This document shows, one piece after another, positions 1 to 11,830 of a DNA stretch of 64,000 nucleotides. The stretch spans positions 85,622 to 149,621 of the forward strand of contig NZ_JFBL01000006.1 of the NCBI RefSeq assembly GCF_000597725.1, written 5' to 3'. Made by a program: the position numbers and the translations under genes. The DNA comes from Sulfurospirillum arcachonense DSM 9755. Lineage in GTDB: Bacteria > Campylobacterota > Campylobacteria > Campylobacterales > Sulfurospirillaceae. Position 1 is the first letter of the stretch. Every line of letters starts with the position of its first letter. A model generated the notes under the pieces. It was not told where the DNA came from and ran no database searches. It saw only the letters and a program-made list of their open reading frames with translations.

Positions 1-363
1 AATTAAAATATGATTTAAATCAATATTTCTTCTACAACCGTGAATTGTGTGATTTCCACCAATAGCAAGACCATCACCATCACCAGTTACAACAATGACA
101 TGTTTATCAGGATTTGCTAGTTTAATACCAGTAGCATATGCAACTGCACGTCCATGCGTAGTATGAACAGTATTACAATTAATGTATGAACTAAAACGTC
201 CACTACAACCAATACCAGAAACAACACAAACATCTTTCATATCCCATCCCATTTTATCAATAGCACGGATAACTGCTTTTAGTATAACACCATCTCCACA
301 TCCCCAACACCATAGTGTTGGCATCTTATCAACTCTAAGATATTTATCGTAATCAAAAGCCAT
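1..363 (-). CDS. oorB: 2-oxoglutarate:acceptor oxidoreductase, beta subunit (partial, 3' end cut off)
   Basis: This is the thiamine-pyrophosphate-binding beta subunit of the enzyme that oxidatively decarboxylates 2-oxoglutarate to succinyl-CoA, passing electrons to ferredoxin, flavodoxin or quinone-linked acceptors. The 121 visible codons begin with an ATG at 363 and run off the left edge in frame. They contain the family's N-terminal WCWGCGDG (residues about 18-25), then SGIGCSGR, and the TPP/metal motif GDGDGLAIGGNH, all typical of KorB/OorB. It starts one base downstream of the oorA stop codon, so the two are surely co-transcribed. The gamma subunit oorC expected in Campylobacterota would lie beyond the left edge. 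The assignment is firm; the C-terminal half cannot be judged. Confidence 0.95.
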   Translation of the reverse strand, partial: MAFDYDKYLRVDKMPTLWCWGCGDGVILKAVIRAIDKMGWDMKDVCVVSGIGCSGRFSSYINCNTVHTTHGRAVAYATGIKLANPDKHVIVVTGDGDGLAIGGNHTIHGCRRNIDLNHILI

Positions 364-364
364 T

Positions 365-1498
365 TTATAACATCTCCTTAACTTTTGCTACCATTTCTAG
401 TGGTGCGATTGGTCTACCGTTCGCTTTATGAAGTGTAGCAAAATCATCTCTCTTCATAACTCTTTGAATCTCTTCAAGGTATTGACCCATATTTAATTCT
501 GTAACAAAAATTTTATCGAATTTTTTACCTATTTCTTTCAGTTTAGCTTCTGGGCTTGGCCACAATGTAATAGGTCTAAATAATCCTGCTTTAATACCTT
601 CACTTCTTAGTTTTGAAACAGCTTCTTTAGCTCCACGAGATATACTACCATAAGCTATAAGGCAAACTTCAGCATCATCTAACATAAACTCTTCATAATC
701 AACCATATCTTCTTTATTGTTATTGATTTTACCCATCAATCTTTCTATATTAAATTGACACAGATCTTCATCTTCTGTAGGATGACCTTTTGGTCCATGA
801 TGTAAACCAGTAACATGATAATTATATCCTTCAAAGAAAGGATTTAATACTGCTGGTTCATCCATAGCAACACCATAAGGTTCATAATCTTTTGCATCAC
901 CCTCAAATTTTTTACGATTAACAATAATTTTTTGAATTTCTTCTAAATCAGGTAAAATTGCCTTACCGTGCATATGACCTAAAGTTTCATCTAAAAGTAA
1001 AAATACTGGTGTCATATATTTTTCAGCAAGATTAAATGCTCTAATAGTTTCAGTATAAGCCTCTTCTAACGACCCCGGACATAAAGTAATAGATGCAAAA
1101 TCTCCATGTGTTGGATACTTTGCTTGTCCAATATCAGCTTGAGATACACGAGTAGGAAGACCAGTTGATGGACCACCACGCATAACATTTACTATAACCA
1201 ATGGAACTTCAGCAATAAAACTCAGTCCAATTTGCTCTGATTTAAGTGATATCCCAGGACCACTTGTTGCAGTCATAGCTTTTTTACCACTCATAGATGC
1301 ACCTAAAGCGACACAGATACCTGCTATTTCATCTTCCATCTGAATAAATTTTCCACCAACTTTTGGTAGACTTACACTTAAATCATGTGCTATTTCAGAT
1401 GATGGAGTAATAGGATATCCACCAAAAAATTCACAGCCACAATCTATAGCTGCTTTTGCTGCAAGTGCATTACCACTTGAAATTACTTCTCTTGACAT
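365..1498 (-). CDS. oorA: 2-oxoglutarate:acceptor oxidoreductase, alpha subunit
   Basis: Alpha subunit (377 aa) of the cytoplasmic oor complex that makes succinyl-CoA from 2-oxoglutarate. The pyruvate:ferredoxin-oxidoreductase-type pyrimidine-binding domain is visible at the N-terminus, with GGYPITPSSE (about residues 26-35) and TSGPGISLKSE (about 78-88); the transketolase-C-like domain follows towards the C-terminus (VCLIAYGSISRGAKEAV). Length and motifs match KorA/OorA. The start ATG at 1498 lies 10 bases after the oorD stop, and the stop abuts oorB, giving the order oorD-oorA-oorB seen in Helicobacter and Campylobacter. In these organisms the complex replaces 2-oxoglutarate dehydrogenase in the TCA cycle; that role here is inferred from the family and from the neighbouring TCA genes. 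Confidence 0.96.
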   Translation of the reverse strand: MSREVISSGNALAAKAAIDCGCEFFGGYPITPSSEIAHDLSVSLPKVGGKFIQMEDEIAGICVALGASMSGKKAMTATSGPGISLKSEQIGLSFIAEVPLVIVNVMRGGPSTGLPTRVSQADIGQAKYPTHGDFASITLCPGSLEEAYTETIRAFNLAEKYMTPVFLLLDETLGHMHGKAILPDLEEIQKIIVNRKKFEGDAKDYEPYGVAMDEPAVLNPFFEGYNYHVTGLHHGPKGHPTEDEDLCQFNIERLMGKINNNKEDMVDYEEFMLDDAEVCLIAYGSISRGAKEAVSKLRSEGIKAGLFRPITLWPSPEAKLKEIGKKFDKIFVTELNMGQYLEEIQRVMKRDDFATLHKANGRPIAPLEMVAKVKEML

Positions 1499-1508
1499 TC
1501 ATAGCTCC

Positions 1509-1826
1509 CTATGCACTTAATTTTCTAAATTTATTATTTTTAACTGCTTCAGCACGTTCTTTTGCCTGATCAGTAAGCTTTGAAAATTTATACTCTTTTC
1601 TGTCTGCTACGTATATAGCAAAATCTGGACAGTGTAATTCACAGTCTCTACATCCAATACATGCGTCTGGTTCAACTACTTCAATCATTGATCCAAGTGT
1701 TGAACTTGGAGCTGCTACCATAGCTAATACGCCAGCAGGACACATACTCACACAAACATCACAAGCTTTACATCTGCTTATATTCACCCAAACAGGAGTA
1801 TCTTGCGGGGCTTTAACTAAACTCAT
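1509..1826 (-). CDS. oorD: 2-oxoglutarate:acceptor oxidoreductase, delta (ferredoxin-like) subunit
   Basis: Small 105-residue iron-sulfur subunit that carries electrons from the TPP-containing core of the oor complex. Two complete [4Fe-4S] motifs are visible: Cys19-x2-Cys22-x2-Cys25-x3-Cys29-Pro and Cys56-x2-Cys59-x2-Cys62-x3-Cys66-Pro. The ATG at 1826 is preceded on the minus strand by AAGGAGAACC. It is the first oor gene, 38 bases downstream of sucD, and no terminator is visible in that gap, so it is probably in the same transcript as the succinyl-CoA synthetase genes. Isolated from context it could be called any 2x[4Fe-4S] ferredoxin; position directly upstream of oorA makes OorD the best call. 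Confidence 0.93.
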   Translation of the reverse strand: MSLVKAPQDTPVWVNISRCKACDVCVSMCPAGVLAMVAAPSSTLGSMIEVVEPDACIGCRDCELHCPDFAIYVADRKEYKFSKLTDQAKERAEAVKNNKFRKLSA

Positions 1827-1864
1827 ATGGTTCTCCTTTATCTAATTTAATTACAATATAATAT

Positions 1865-2737
1865 TTATTTCTTTAAAACTTCTGATACTTTTTTACCAAT
1901 ATCAGCTGGTGATTTTACTACTGAAACACCTGCTGCTTCTAGTGCAGCCATTTTTTCCGCTGCTGTTCCAGCACTTCCACTAATAATAGCACCTGCATGT
2001 CCCATTCTTTTACCAGCTGGAGCTGTTTGACCAGCAATAAAAGCAACAACAGGTTTCGTAATATTTTCTTTAATATATGCTGCAGCTTGGATTTCCAAAT
2101 CACCACCAATTTCACCTATCATAACTATAGCTTCCGTTTCAGGATCAGCTTCAAATAGAGGAAGAAGTTGTTTATAACTTAAACCAATAATAGGATCACC
2201 ACCAATGCCAACAGCTGTTGTTATACCAAATCCCTCATTACAAACTTGATTTGCTCCTTCATAAGTTAATGTTCCTGATTTTGAAATAAGGCCAATATTA
2301 CCTTTTTTAAACACTGATCCAGGCATAATTCCTATCTTACACTCTTCCGCTGTTATAATACCTGGACAATTTGGTCCAATAGTTAACATATTTTTCTTAA
2401 TGGCATAAGCTTTTGCTTCTTGCATATCACGGACAGGAGCACCTTCTGTAATAATTACAGCAAGTTCAATTCCAGCATCAGCTGCTTCTAAAACAGCATC
2501 ACTTACAAATGCAGGTGGAACAAAAATCATACTTACAGTTGCACCTGTACTAAGTACTGCTTCTTTTACTGTATTAAAAACTGGTTGTCCTAAATGAGTT
2601 GTACCACCTTTATTTGGTGTAACACCACCAACAATTTTAGTACCATAATCTAAACATTGCTCAGCATGGAAAGTTCCTTCCTTACCAGTAAAACCTTGTA
2701 CTATTACTTTTGTATCTTTATTTACTAATATACTCAT
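1865..2737 (-). CDS. sucD: Succinyl-CoA synthetase (ADP-forming), alpha subunit
   Basis: Alpha subunit of succinyl-CoA synthetase, which interconverts succinyl-CoA and succinate with substrate-level phosphorylation. The 290-residue length is standard. The CoA-binding N-terminus ([15 protein letters not shown], about 13-27), the GPNCPG motif (about 122-127) and the phosphohistidine loop GHAGAIISG with His247 are all present. Its ATG shares one base with the sucC stop codon (TAATG at 2735-2739), an arrangement that usually means coupled translation and equal subunit dosage. It provides the step that follows the oor reaction encoded by the next genes. Confidence 0.97.
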   Translation of the reverse strand: MSILVNKDTKVIVQGFTGKEGTFHAEQCLDYGTKIVGGVTPNKGGTTHLGQPVFNTVKEAVLSTGATVSMIFVPPAFVSDAVLEAADAGIELAVIITEGAPVRDMQEAKAYAIKKNMLTIGPNCPGIITAEECKIGIMPGSVFKKGNIGLISKSGTLTYEGANQVCNEGFGITTAVGIGGDPIIGLSYKQLLPLFEADPETEAIVMIGEIGGDLEIQAAAYIKENITKPVVAFIAGQTAPAGKRMGHAGAIISGSAGTAAEKMAALEAAGVSVVKSPADIGKKVSEVLKK

Positions 2738-3909
2738 TATAACTCTCCTTTCGCAGCAGCAACTGCTTTTTTAGCGCCGTCACCTAAGTCAGTTGCTGCT
2801 ATAACATTTGCAATTCCTGCATTTTTTAATATTTGGGCTGCTTCTGGTGCATTTGTTCCATCAAGTCTTACCACAACTGGAACATGTACATCTACAAGTT
2901 TTGTAGCTTCTAAAATACCATTGGCAATTCTATCACATCTTACAATACCACCAAAGATATTTACAAAAATAGCTTTTACATTTTTATTCTTTAAGATTAT
3001 TTCAAAACCTTTTGCTACGGTTTCTGCATTTGCTTTTCCACCAACATCAAGAAAGTTTGCAGGAGTTCCACCCATATAATTAATCGTATCCATAGTGCCC
3101 ATAGCAAGTCCAGCACCATTTACCATACAACCAATTTCACCGTCAAGTGCAATATAGCTTAATCCATATTCACCAGCTTCTCTCTCATCTGCATCTTCTT
3201 CACTCAAATCTCTCATTGCTTCTATATCAGGATGACGGCCTAATGCACTATCATCAAATCCCATTTTTCCATCAAGTGCAACAAAATCGCCTGCACCTGT
3301 TTTTACAAGTGGATTTATCTCTATCATTTCTGCATCATTTTCCATATATACTTGATATAAAGCTGAAGCAAATTTAACAAATTTACCAATTTGCTCTTTT
3401 GGAAGACCTAAACCAAAAGCAAGTTCACGTCCATGATAACCTTTAAAACCTATAGCAGGATCAACAGCAACTTTTATAATTTTTTCTGGAGTAGCAGCAG
3501 CAACATCTTCAATCGCCATACCACCTTCAGTAGAAGCCATGATAACAGGCATCTCTTGAGCACGATCTAGAACAACGCCTAAATATAACTCATCAGCTAT
3601 ATCTGCACCCTCTTCTATATAAACTTTTTGTACTAATTTACCTTCAGGTCCTGTTTGATGAGTAACCAATGTCATACCAAGAATTTCATTGGCTAACTCT
3701 TTGACTTCATCTAAACTTTTTGCAAGTTTTACACCACCACCTAATCCACGTCCACCTGCGTGAATTTGAGCTTTTACCACCCAAATCTTTCCACCTAGCT
3801 TCTTTGCATTTTCAACTGCTTCTTCAACCGTTGTCGCTACATAACCGCGAGGAACCGGCACACCATACTTAGCAAAAATTTCTTTTGCTTGATACTCATG
3901 AACGTTCAT
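2737..3909 (-). CDS. sucC: Succinyl-CoA synthetase (ADP-forming), beta subunit
   Basis: Beta subunit (390 aa) with an N-terminal ATP-grasp domain ([18 protein letters not shown] at the start, [12 protein letters not shown] around residues 52-63) and a C-terminal ligase domain with [11 protein letters not shown]. Length and motifs are canonical. The start ATG at 3909 is preceded on the minus strand by GTAGGAGAATCT. It is the first gene after a 185-base gap following mdh, so it may have its own promoter as well as read-through from mdh. Stop and start codons overlap with sucD by one base. Confidence 0.97.
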   Translation of the reverse strand: MNVHEYQAKEIFAKYGVPVPRGYVATTVEEAVENAKKLGGKIWVVKAQIHAGGRGLGGGVKLAKSLDEVKELANEILGMTLVTHQTGPEGKLVQKVYIEEGADIADELYLGVVLDRAQEMPVIMASTEGGMAIEDVAAATPEKIIKVAVDPAIGFKGYHGRELAFGLGLPKEQIGKFVKFASALYQVYMENDAEMIEINPLVKTGAGDFVALDGKMGFDDSALGRHPDIEAMRDLSEEDADEREAGEYGLSYIALDGEIGCMVNGAGLAMGTMDTINYMGGTPANFLDVGGKANAETVAKGFEIILKNKNVKAIFVNIFGGIVRCDRIANGILEATKLVDVHVPVVVRLDGTNAPEAAQILKNAGIANVIAATDLGDGAKKAVAAAKGEL

Positions 3910-4094
3910 AGATTCTCCTACTTTTTTAATTCTAAAATAAATTTAATAAAAACTCTATAGTATTATTTCTATCAAATTGATAAAATTGCCAACTATATAT
4001 ATTTCTTACTTATAATTTAAGTTTCATATAAATCAAAAACTAATATGTGTTACTTTATTACGTAACTTCTCTAAATTTCCTTCATTTTTATTTA
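3910..4094 (-). promoter_or_regulatory. mdh-sucC intergenic region with two small palindromes
   Basis: This 185-base A/T-rich gap precedes sucC. It holds a 6+1+6 palindrome TATCAA-A-TTGATA at 3970-3982 and an inverted repeat GTTAC-N8-GTAAC at 4049-4066. Either could be an operator for a TCA-cycle regulator. No convincing -35/-10 pair was fixed, so the promoter itself is inferred only from the size of the gap. Confidence 0.3.
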
Positions 4095-5042
4095 TTATTT
4101 AAAAAAATTATTTTCTCTTAACGTACCTAAAAGCCTATTGACAGACTCAACACTTTTGGCGAATAATTGTTGTTCTGCTAAATTTAGTGGCAATTCCACT
4201 ATCTTTTCTACTCCATTTGCACCTAAAATTACAGGGACACCATTAACAGTATCTTCATAACCATATTCACCATTTAAAAGTGTAGCGCACGGAAAAATTG
4301 CTTGTTTATCTCCTAGAATTGCTTCTATCATTTTTACTGTACCATTAGCAGGTGCATAATAAGCAGAAGTATTCATATAACTTACTATTTCAGCACCACC
4401 ATGTCGTGTTTTTTCTATAATATCTTCTATTTCTAAATCCGTTAAAAGATCATGCAAAGCAACTCCATTTACAGAAGAATATCTAGGTAGTGGTACCATA
4501 TCATCACCATGACCTCCCATAACACTTGCCGTTACTTGTCCATAACCAAAACCAAGTTTCCCTGATATTAAAGTTTCCATTCTAGAACTATCTAATATTC
4601 CAGCCATACCAACTACTTGATTGCTTGGATAACCTCCAGCTTTTAATGCTGTATAAGTGGTTGCATCTAAAGGATTAGTAACTGTAATAATAATAGCATC
4701 TGGAGCATTTTTTTTCACTTCTTCTACTATTTGTACAATTATTTTTGCATTTATTAAAAGTAAGTCATCTCTACTCATACCAGGTTTACGTGGAATCCCA
4801 GCAGTGATTACAACTACATCACTCTTTTTAATAGCTTCATAATTACTTGAAGCAGATATTTGTGTATGACTTCCTTCTGGACTAGTAGCTTGAGAAATAT
4901 CTAAAGCTTTACCTTTAGCTAATCCTTCCACTAAATCTATCATCACTATTTCCCGACAACTTTTTCTCATTGCTAACCAATAACAAACAGTAGCCCCAAC
5001 ATTTCCAGCTCCAATTATTGAAACTTTTTTTGCTTGTAACAA
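4095..5042 (-). CDS. mdh: Malate dehydrogenase (lactate/malate dehydrogenase family)
   Basis: NAD-dependent malate dehydrogenase (315 aa), oxidising malate to oxaloacetate. The Rossmann motif IGAGNVGATV lies at about residues 10-19, the substrate loop AGIPRKPGMSRDDLL has the arginines expected for a dicarboxylic substrate (so malate rather than lactate), and the catalytic His sits in MGGHGDDMVP. I take the TTG at 5042-5040 as the start: it is preceded by a near-perfect Shine-Dalgarno, TAAGGAGG, five bases upstream, and no ATG lies near the N-terminus of the Rossmann fold. It follows icd by 42 bases, with a hairpin between them. Confidence in function is high; the TTG start is well supported by the ribosome site. 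Confidence 0.93.
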   Translation of the reverse strand: MLQAKKVSIIGAGNVGATVCYWLAMRKSCREIVMIDLVEGLAKGKALDISQATSPEGSHTQISASSNYEAIKKSDVVVITAGIPRKPGMSRDDLLLINAKIIVQIVEEVKKNAPDAIIITVTNPLDATTYTALKAGGYPSNQVVGMAGILDSSRMETLISGKLGFGYGQVTASVMGGHGDDMVPLPRYSSVNGVALHDLLTDLEIEDIIEKTRHGGAEIVSYMNTSAYYAPANGTVKMIEAILGDKQAIFPCATLLNGEYGYEDTVNGVPVILGANGVEKIVELPLNLAEQQLFAKSVESVNRLLGTLRENNFFK

Positions 5043-5058
5043 AAAGGCCTCCTTATTA

Positions 5059-5077
5059 TAGGGAGAAAATCTCCCTA
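5059..5077 (-). terminator. Hairpin between icd and mdh
   Basis: A perfect 7-bp stem, TAGGGAG / CTCCCTA, with a 5-base loop lies between the icd stop and the mdh ribosome site. On the minus strand it is not followed by a run of T, and the mdh Shine-Dalgarno begins just after it, so it is better read as an attenuator or mRNA-processing/stabilising hairpin than as a full terminator. Confidence 0.4.
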
Positions 5078-5084
5078 TTTTATT

Positions 5085-7295
<2,211 letters not shown>

Positions 7296-7322
7296 TCAAT
7301 CTCCTTAAAATTTATATTTTTT

Positions 7323-7372
7323 TTGATACTATCAAGTTTTTAATTAAATAATTTCAAATGTGCAAAATTATA
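7323..7372 (-). promoter_or_regulatory. Probable icd promoter with palindrome
   Basis: In the 95-base gap upstream of icd there is a minus-strand TATAAT (7372-7367), followed downstream by a 6+1+6 palindrome TTGATA-C-TATCAA (7323-7335 on the plus strand) placed between the -10 and the ribosome site, where a repressor would act. No good -35 was seen. This is a sequence pattern only. Confidence 0.4.
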
Positions 7373-7390
7373 CTTATTTGTTAAGAATAT

Positions 7391-8335
7391 TTACCTTAAT
7401 CTTTTTATATTTTTTATATGTTCTTTATATGTCCTCGAAAAGGTATGTCCTCCATGAGGGGATTTAACAAAGTATAAATACTCTGTTTTTTTAGGAAAAA
7501 TTGCTGCAAATATTGCTTCATTAGATACACTACTTACAGGATAAGGTGGTAAACCTACATACTTATAAGTATTATACTTACTATTATCCTCTTTTATTCT
7601 TTTAGGAGTAACTCTTATATGAGAATATTTGCCATAATTTAAAGTACCATCCATTTGAAGTTTCATACGCTTTTTAAGTCTATTATATATAACTGAAGAA
7701 ATTGTAGGCATTTCATCTGCATTGGCTGCTTCTTTTTGAATAATAGAAGCAATATTAAGATATCTGTACCAACTATTTTTATTAAATTCACCAAAAATCT
7801 TCATTGAAATTTTTTTATGTTCTTTCCAAGCATAATTTATAAGATATAGTATAAGATGTCTTTCTCCAATTCCCATAGGAATATTATATGTTTCAGGTAT
7901 TATTAAACCATCTCGTATTGGTGTTGTTTTAAGATAATATTTCATTAATTTATTATATGAAAGAGAGTATTTTTTTGATATTTTATATAAAAATACATCT
8001 ATTGTTTCCCCAGGAACTAAAATAATAGAATTCATAGCAGCTTTAGAATGTGATAGTTTATATAAAAAATCTCCTCTAGTTAAATGCGTTTCTCCTATAT
8101 CTATCCAACCAGATTGAGGAAGACCTATAAAATAAAGTAAATATTTATCTATAACAGGAGATAAAGAGAAGTTTTTTTGTTCTAAATATGTTATAATTTG
8201 GGAAATTGAACCTTGTGGAACATAAGTTACTTTTGTTGAACTCATAGGCTTTGATAAGTGAAAAATAAGTGAATACATGATAATCAACGCAACATCACAT
8301 GCTATGAAAAACATTTGGAAATTTTTTTTAGTCAT
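7391..8335 (-). CDS. mltG: Endolytic peptidoglycan transglycosylase MltG (YceG-like)
   Basis: Inner-membrane lytic transglycosylase that cuts nascent glycan strands and so sets their length. The YceG domain is clear: ASIIQKEAANADEMPTI carries the catalytic Glu (about residue 202 from this start), followed by SVIYNRLKKRMKLQMDGT, YNTYKYVGLPPYPVS and the C-terminal GGHTFSRTYKEH. A single N-terminal membrane helix (FFIACDVALIIMYSLIF) is present. The start is uncertain: in-frame ATGs exist at 8380, 8335, 8314 and 8278, none with a strong ribosome site. The 8335 start keeps the whole membrane helix; all but 8278 and none of them fully avoid the divergent gene beginning at 8277 or 8304. Function is secure, start is not. 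Confidence 0.88.
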   Translation of the reverse strand: MTKKNFQMFFIACDVALIIMYSLIFHLSKPMSSTKVTYVPQGSISQIITYLEQKNFSLSPVIDKYLLYFIGLPQSGWIDIGETHLTRGDFLYKLSHSKAAMNSIILVPGETIDVFLYKISKKYSLSYNKLMKYYLKTTPIRDGLIIPETYNIPMGIGERHLILYLINYAWKEHKKISMKIFGEFNKNSWYRYLNIASIIQKEAANADEMPTISSVIYNRLKKRMKLQMDGTLNYGKYSHIRVTPKRIKEDNSKYNTYKYVGLPPYPVSSVSNEAIFAAIFPKKTEYLYFVKSPHGGHTFSRTYKEHIKNIKRLR

Positions 8336-10832
8336 ATTTCTTTTTATTACTCTTTTATTTGTTGTTTTAAAAAATGGCATTAGAATAGATAGTCTAGAAC
8401 TACCAAAGATTAAAATTTCTCAATTGTACATAAAATTAGATAAAAAACTTATTGTATATGCACACACGCTAAATATAGAAAAAGAGAGTAAAAAAACTAC
8501 TTCACTTGCAGAAGTACAAGACATATTCAATAAACTGCCTTTCTTCTACGCTTTTTTTGACACTATCTCTATACAAAACCTAATTTTGGATAACAAAACT
8601 ATACACTTTTTATTTAAAAATGAGATTTTTTATATTGATAGTGATTTTCTCACGCTTGACACTAAGATTAGGACATGGGGTGAAAGTATAGAATTCCAAA
8701 TCAATCAAATGGAATTAAAAGATTATAAAATCAAGTTAAAAGGTAACTTGCAAGCAAATTTAGGAAAAAATTTATTTAATTTTAGAGGAACTTTTCATAC
8801 TTTTAATATCAATGGTGGAGCTGAGTTTAAAGTAGAAAAAAATAAATTATATTATAGACTTAACACTAAAAAATTAAATTCACTCAAACCTTTTATGGAT
8901 TTTTTCTCTGCTAAAATTGATTTAGACCCAATTATAAGCGGTTGGATATATAAAAGAATTGTCGCAAATGAATATCAAATTCATACGTTAGAAGGCTTAT
9001 TTGATTTAAAAACATATGAATTTTATCCTAAACTTATGAAAGGCTCAGCAAGTGCAAAAAATGTAACTGTAAAATTTCATAAAAATGCTCCACAAGTTTT
9101 GGTCAAAGATTTAGATGTTATACTCAAAGATAATAAATTAATATTTAATATAAAACAAGCAAATTATGAAGGTAAAGATGTAAGTGACTCTGAAGTTTAT
9201 ATCTACAATCTCATGACTAAAGGTCCGGGAATTATATTAGATATAAAAACTCATGCTTTACTTGATGAATCTATCCATAAAACTCTTAAAGTTTTTCATA
9301 TACATGTACCCATAGTACAAACATCTGGTAAAACAAAAGCAAATGTTCTTTTAGATATTGAATTTGACCCCTTAGATGTTGCAAGCTACACAGGTCTTTT
9401 TGAAGTTGAAGATGCTAATTTGTCAGTATCTGGTCTTCCTATGTTCTCAAAAAAAGCAACGGTAAAACTAGACAATGATATAGTACATATATATAATTCA
9501 AACTTGCAATATAAAAAAATATTTGATATTAATACCAGTGGGACATTTGATATAAAAAAAGGTATTTATGAAAGTACTAATATCTTAGAATCTGTACATG
9601 TAACCTTTGGAAATGCCGACCTTTTACATGTAAAGGATATAAATAGTTCTGCCACTTTAAATATCAACGATAATAATACGACAATCAATATAAATAAACT
9701 CAACGCAATTTTAACTTTTACAGAGAAAAACAACATTATAGAAATTAAAAAATTATCTAATATATATGATGATTCAAAATTAATGCAACAATTAAAATTA
9801 AAAGATGGTCAAATCAAAATAAATACTGAAAATTTTAAGCAATATTCGGTTAATGCTGCCATTAAAGATATTGATTTACCATTAAGAAAAAATAACCAAC
9901 CAATAAAATCACTCAATGTAAATGTTATGGTTGATGACAATGCATTTGAAGTCGTAAGTGTAGATAACAATATAAAAGCTCACTATAAAAATGGGCTAGA
10001 TATAAAGATAAATAATATAGATATAGAATTTGATTCATCAAAACTTGATGAGAAAATTGCTATTGAAGATATCAAAGTAGAAGGAATACACTCCAATTTA
10101 ATTGACAAAAATTCTACTCTTAAAATCCCGAGTGATTACTTTTCATATGAACTTCATGGAAATAATATGTTAATGCATACAAATTTAGACACTCAGCATA
10201 TATATATAAAACAAACAAAGAAAACTTTTCAACTCTTAACTCAAAACTTACAAAACACCTATATAAATAATATAATAGGCAAAGAGTTATTTAAAAATGG
10301 CTCATTTATAGTTTATCTTGACGGTCATGATAGTAAAAATTATAAAGGTTATTTTTCAGCAGAAAAAACTACTCTTAAAGGTATGGCATTTTATAACAAT
10401 TTGATGGCATTTATAAATACTATTCCTTCATTAATGACACTTAAAAACCCTGGTTTTAATGATGATGGATATGAAATAAACCAAGCCTATATAGATTTTT
10501 CTAGAAATGGTAATATATTAAAAATTGAGAAACTTACTATCGATGGAAAAAGTGCTGATATAATAGGTCAAGGAAGTATTAATTTAGAAACAAAAAAAAT
10601 AGATATGACCTTACAAATTGCTATGTTAAAAAGTCTCAGTAATGCAGTTAATCAAATCCCTTTAGTAAATTTTATCTTCTTAGGAAAAGATGGAAAAATA
10701 TATACGAAAGTGAAAGTAGAAGGAACACTAGATAAACCTGATATATCAACTCAAGTTATCACAGATACCGTTCTATCTCCAATTAATATTATAAAAAGAA
10801 CTATACAAGCTCCATTTAAATTATTTGAATAG
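8277..10832 (+). CDS. AsmA/YhdP-like envelope protein (DUF3971 type)
   Basis: Large protein of 851 aa with an N-terminal membrane anchor (WKFFLVIFLFITLLFVV) and a long periplasmic beta-rich region, ending with the conserved AsmA-like C-terminus (IGQGSINLETKKIDMTLQ, then LVNFIFLGKDGKIYTKVKVEG, DKPDIS). AsmA/YhdP/TamB-like proteins form bridges that move phospholipid between the inner and outer membranes; that role is known for the family and inferred here. The first ATG at 8277 overlaps the divergent mltG start region; an alternative ATG at 8304 (MKNIWKFF) also precedes the membrane helix. Neither has a strong Shine-Dalgarno. It is followed by a hairpin and the convergent EamA gene. Confidence 0.82.
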   Translation: MIINATSHAMKNIWKFFLVIFLFITLLFVVLKNGIRIDSLELPKIKISQLYIKLDKKLIVYAHTLNIEKESKKTTSLAEVQDIFNKLPFFYAFFDTISIQNLILDNKTIHFLFKNEIFYIDSDFLTLDTKIRTWGESIEFQINQMELKDYKIKLKGNLQANLGKNLFNFRGTFHTFNINGGAEFKVEKNKLYYRLNTKKLNSLKPFMDFFSAKIDLDPIISGWIYKRIVANEYQIHTLEGLFDLKTYEFYPKLMKGSASAKNVTVKFHKNAPQVLVKDLDVILKDNKLIFNIKQANYEGKDVSDSEVYIYNLMTKGPGIILDIKTHALLDESIHKTLKVFHIHVPIVQTSGKTKANVLLDIEFDPLDVASYTGLFEVEDANLSVSGLPMFSKKATVKLDNDIVHIYNSNLQYKKIFDINTSGTFDIKKGIYESTNILESVHVTFGNADLLHVKDINSSATLNINDNNTTININKLNAILTFTEKNNIIEIKKLSNIYDDSKLMQQLKLKDGQIKINTENFKQYSVNAAIKDIDLPLRKNNQPIKSLNVNVMVDDNAFEVVSVDNNIKAHYKNGLDIKINNIDIEFDSSKLDEKIAIEDIKVEGIHSNLIDKNSTLKIPSDYFSYELHGNNMLMHTNLDTQHIYIKQTKKTFQLLTQNLQNTYINNIIGKELFKNGSFIVYLDGHDSKNYKGYFSAEKTTLKGMAFYNNLMAFINTIPSLMTLKNPGFNDDGYEINQAYIDFSRNGNILKIEKLTIDGKSADIIGQGSINLETKKIDMTLQIAMLKSLSNAVNQIPLVNFIFLGKDGKIYTKVKVEGTLDKPDISTQVITDTVLSPINIIKRTIQAPFKLFE

Positions 10833-10842
10833 AACAAGATCC

Positions 10843-10893
10843 AAAGAACTCGAAGATATCCTTTAATTAATTCTAAAGCCTTTCGAATTCTTT
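10843..10893 (+). terminator. Possible terminator after the AsmA-like gene
   Basis: Arms AAAGAACTCGAA (10843-10854) and TTCGAATTCTTT (10882-10893) pair over 12 bases with one mismatch and are followed by a T-rich stretch (TTTTTTGATTT). The loop is long (27 bases), so confidence is modest. It lies between convergent genes. Confidence 0.4.
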
Positions 10894-10930
10894 TTTGATT
10901 TAAAATATTAGTTAGTTTATCTAATACTCT

Positions 10931-11821
10931 TTATTTTTTTAATACAACTTGAACTTGCTGTTTTTTATTTATCAAGTTCATAGCAATAAGAACAATTCCA
11001 ATCCCAATAAATACATTTAACTCTATATCCTTATTTAAAATAAAATACGCTATTACAGCTGAAGCAACAGGCAAAAGATAAAATAAAGAAGATACTTTTG
11101 ATACTTCCCCATGTCTAATCATGTAGTATAACAAAGACATTACTCCTATACTAGCAACCACAGACATATAAGATAAAGCAACTATAAATTCACTATTAAA
11201 AGAAACCCTCACATCTTCAAAATATAATAAAGGCAATACAACAATTGCAGAAGCAAAAATCTGAATAACTCCTCCTGTAATCAAATTCATGTTTGAGCAA
11301 TATTTCTTTTGATATAAATTTCCAAAACTCATACTAAACAACCCCAACATTGCAAATAAAAAGCCTATTAACTCATTGTTATTGATTTCACCATTAAGTC
11401 CTAATACAAGCCCTACTCCAACTAAGCCAAGTATTAAACCAAACCATGCTTTCAAACTTACAGATTCATCTAAAAACTTCATAGCAAAAAATGAAATAAT
11501 AATAGGTTGCAAAGAAACAATCAACGAACAAAGTGCAGGTGATAAGCCATACTCTATTGCATTAAAACAACCTATAGAAAAAAGTCCTACAGATAAAATT
11601 CCAGCAACACTTATATGAAATATCTCATTTAAACTTTTTGGAAACTTTACTCTAAATATTAATGCAACTAATAGTAAAACTACAAACGCAAGTACATATC
11701 TCAACTCTAAAAAAGCCATACTGCTAGAATAAGCTAACCCCATTTTTATAAATACAAAACCAGCACCAGAAAGCACAATAAAAACAAATGGCACAGCATA
11801 AGATTTTAATTTTAACATCAT
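10931..11821 (-). CDS. EamA/DMT-family membrane transporter
   Basis: Integral membrane protein of 296 aa with about ten predicted helices in two repeated EamA halves (AGFVFIKMGLAYSSSMAFLELRYVLAF is the first-half signature region; the second half begins near LIGFLFAMLGLFSMSFGNLYQKKY). Members of the drug/metabolite exporter superfamily pump out amino acids, metabolites or drugs; the substrate cannot be told from sequence. The start is one of two adjacent ATGs (11821 or 11818), with AAGGAG at 11832-11827. The promoter is unusually clear and carries two palindromic operator-like sites, suggesting control by a TetR-type repressor, but no such gene is adjacent. Confidence 0.88.
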   Translation of the reverse strand: MMLKLKSYAVPFVFIVLSGAGFVFIKMGLAYSSSMAFLELRYVLAFVVLLLVALIFRVKFPKSLNEIFHISVAGILSVGLFSIGCFNAIEYGLSPALCSLIVSLQPIIISFFAMKFLDESVSLKAWFGLILGLVGVGLVLGLNGEINNNELIGFLFAMLGLFSMSFGNLYQKKYCSNMNLITGGVIQIFASAIVVLPLLYFEDVRVSFNSEFIVALSYMSVVASIGVMSLLYYMIRHGEVSKVSSLFYLLPVASAVIAYFILNKDIELNVFIGIGIVLIAMNLINKKQQVQVVLKK

Positions 11822-11830
11822 TTATTCTCC

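Noticed and set aside
8336..8380. Longest version of mltG starting at ATG 8380
   Set aside because: No Shine-Dalgarno is seen and the extra residues precede the membrane helix without similarity; it would deepen the overlap with the divergent gene.
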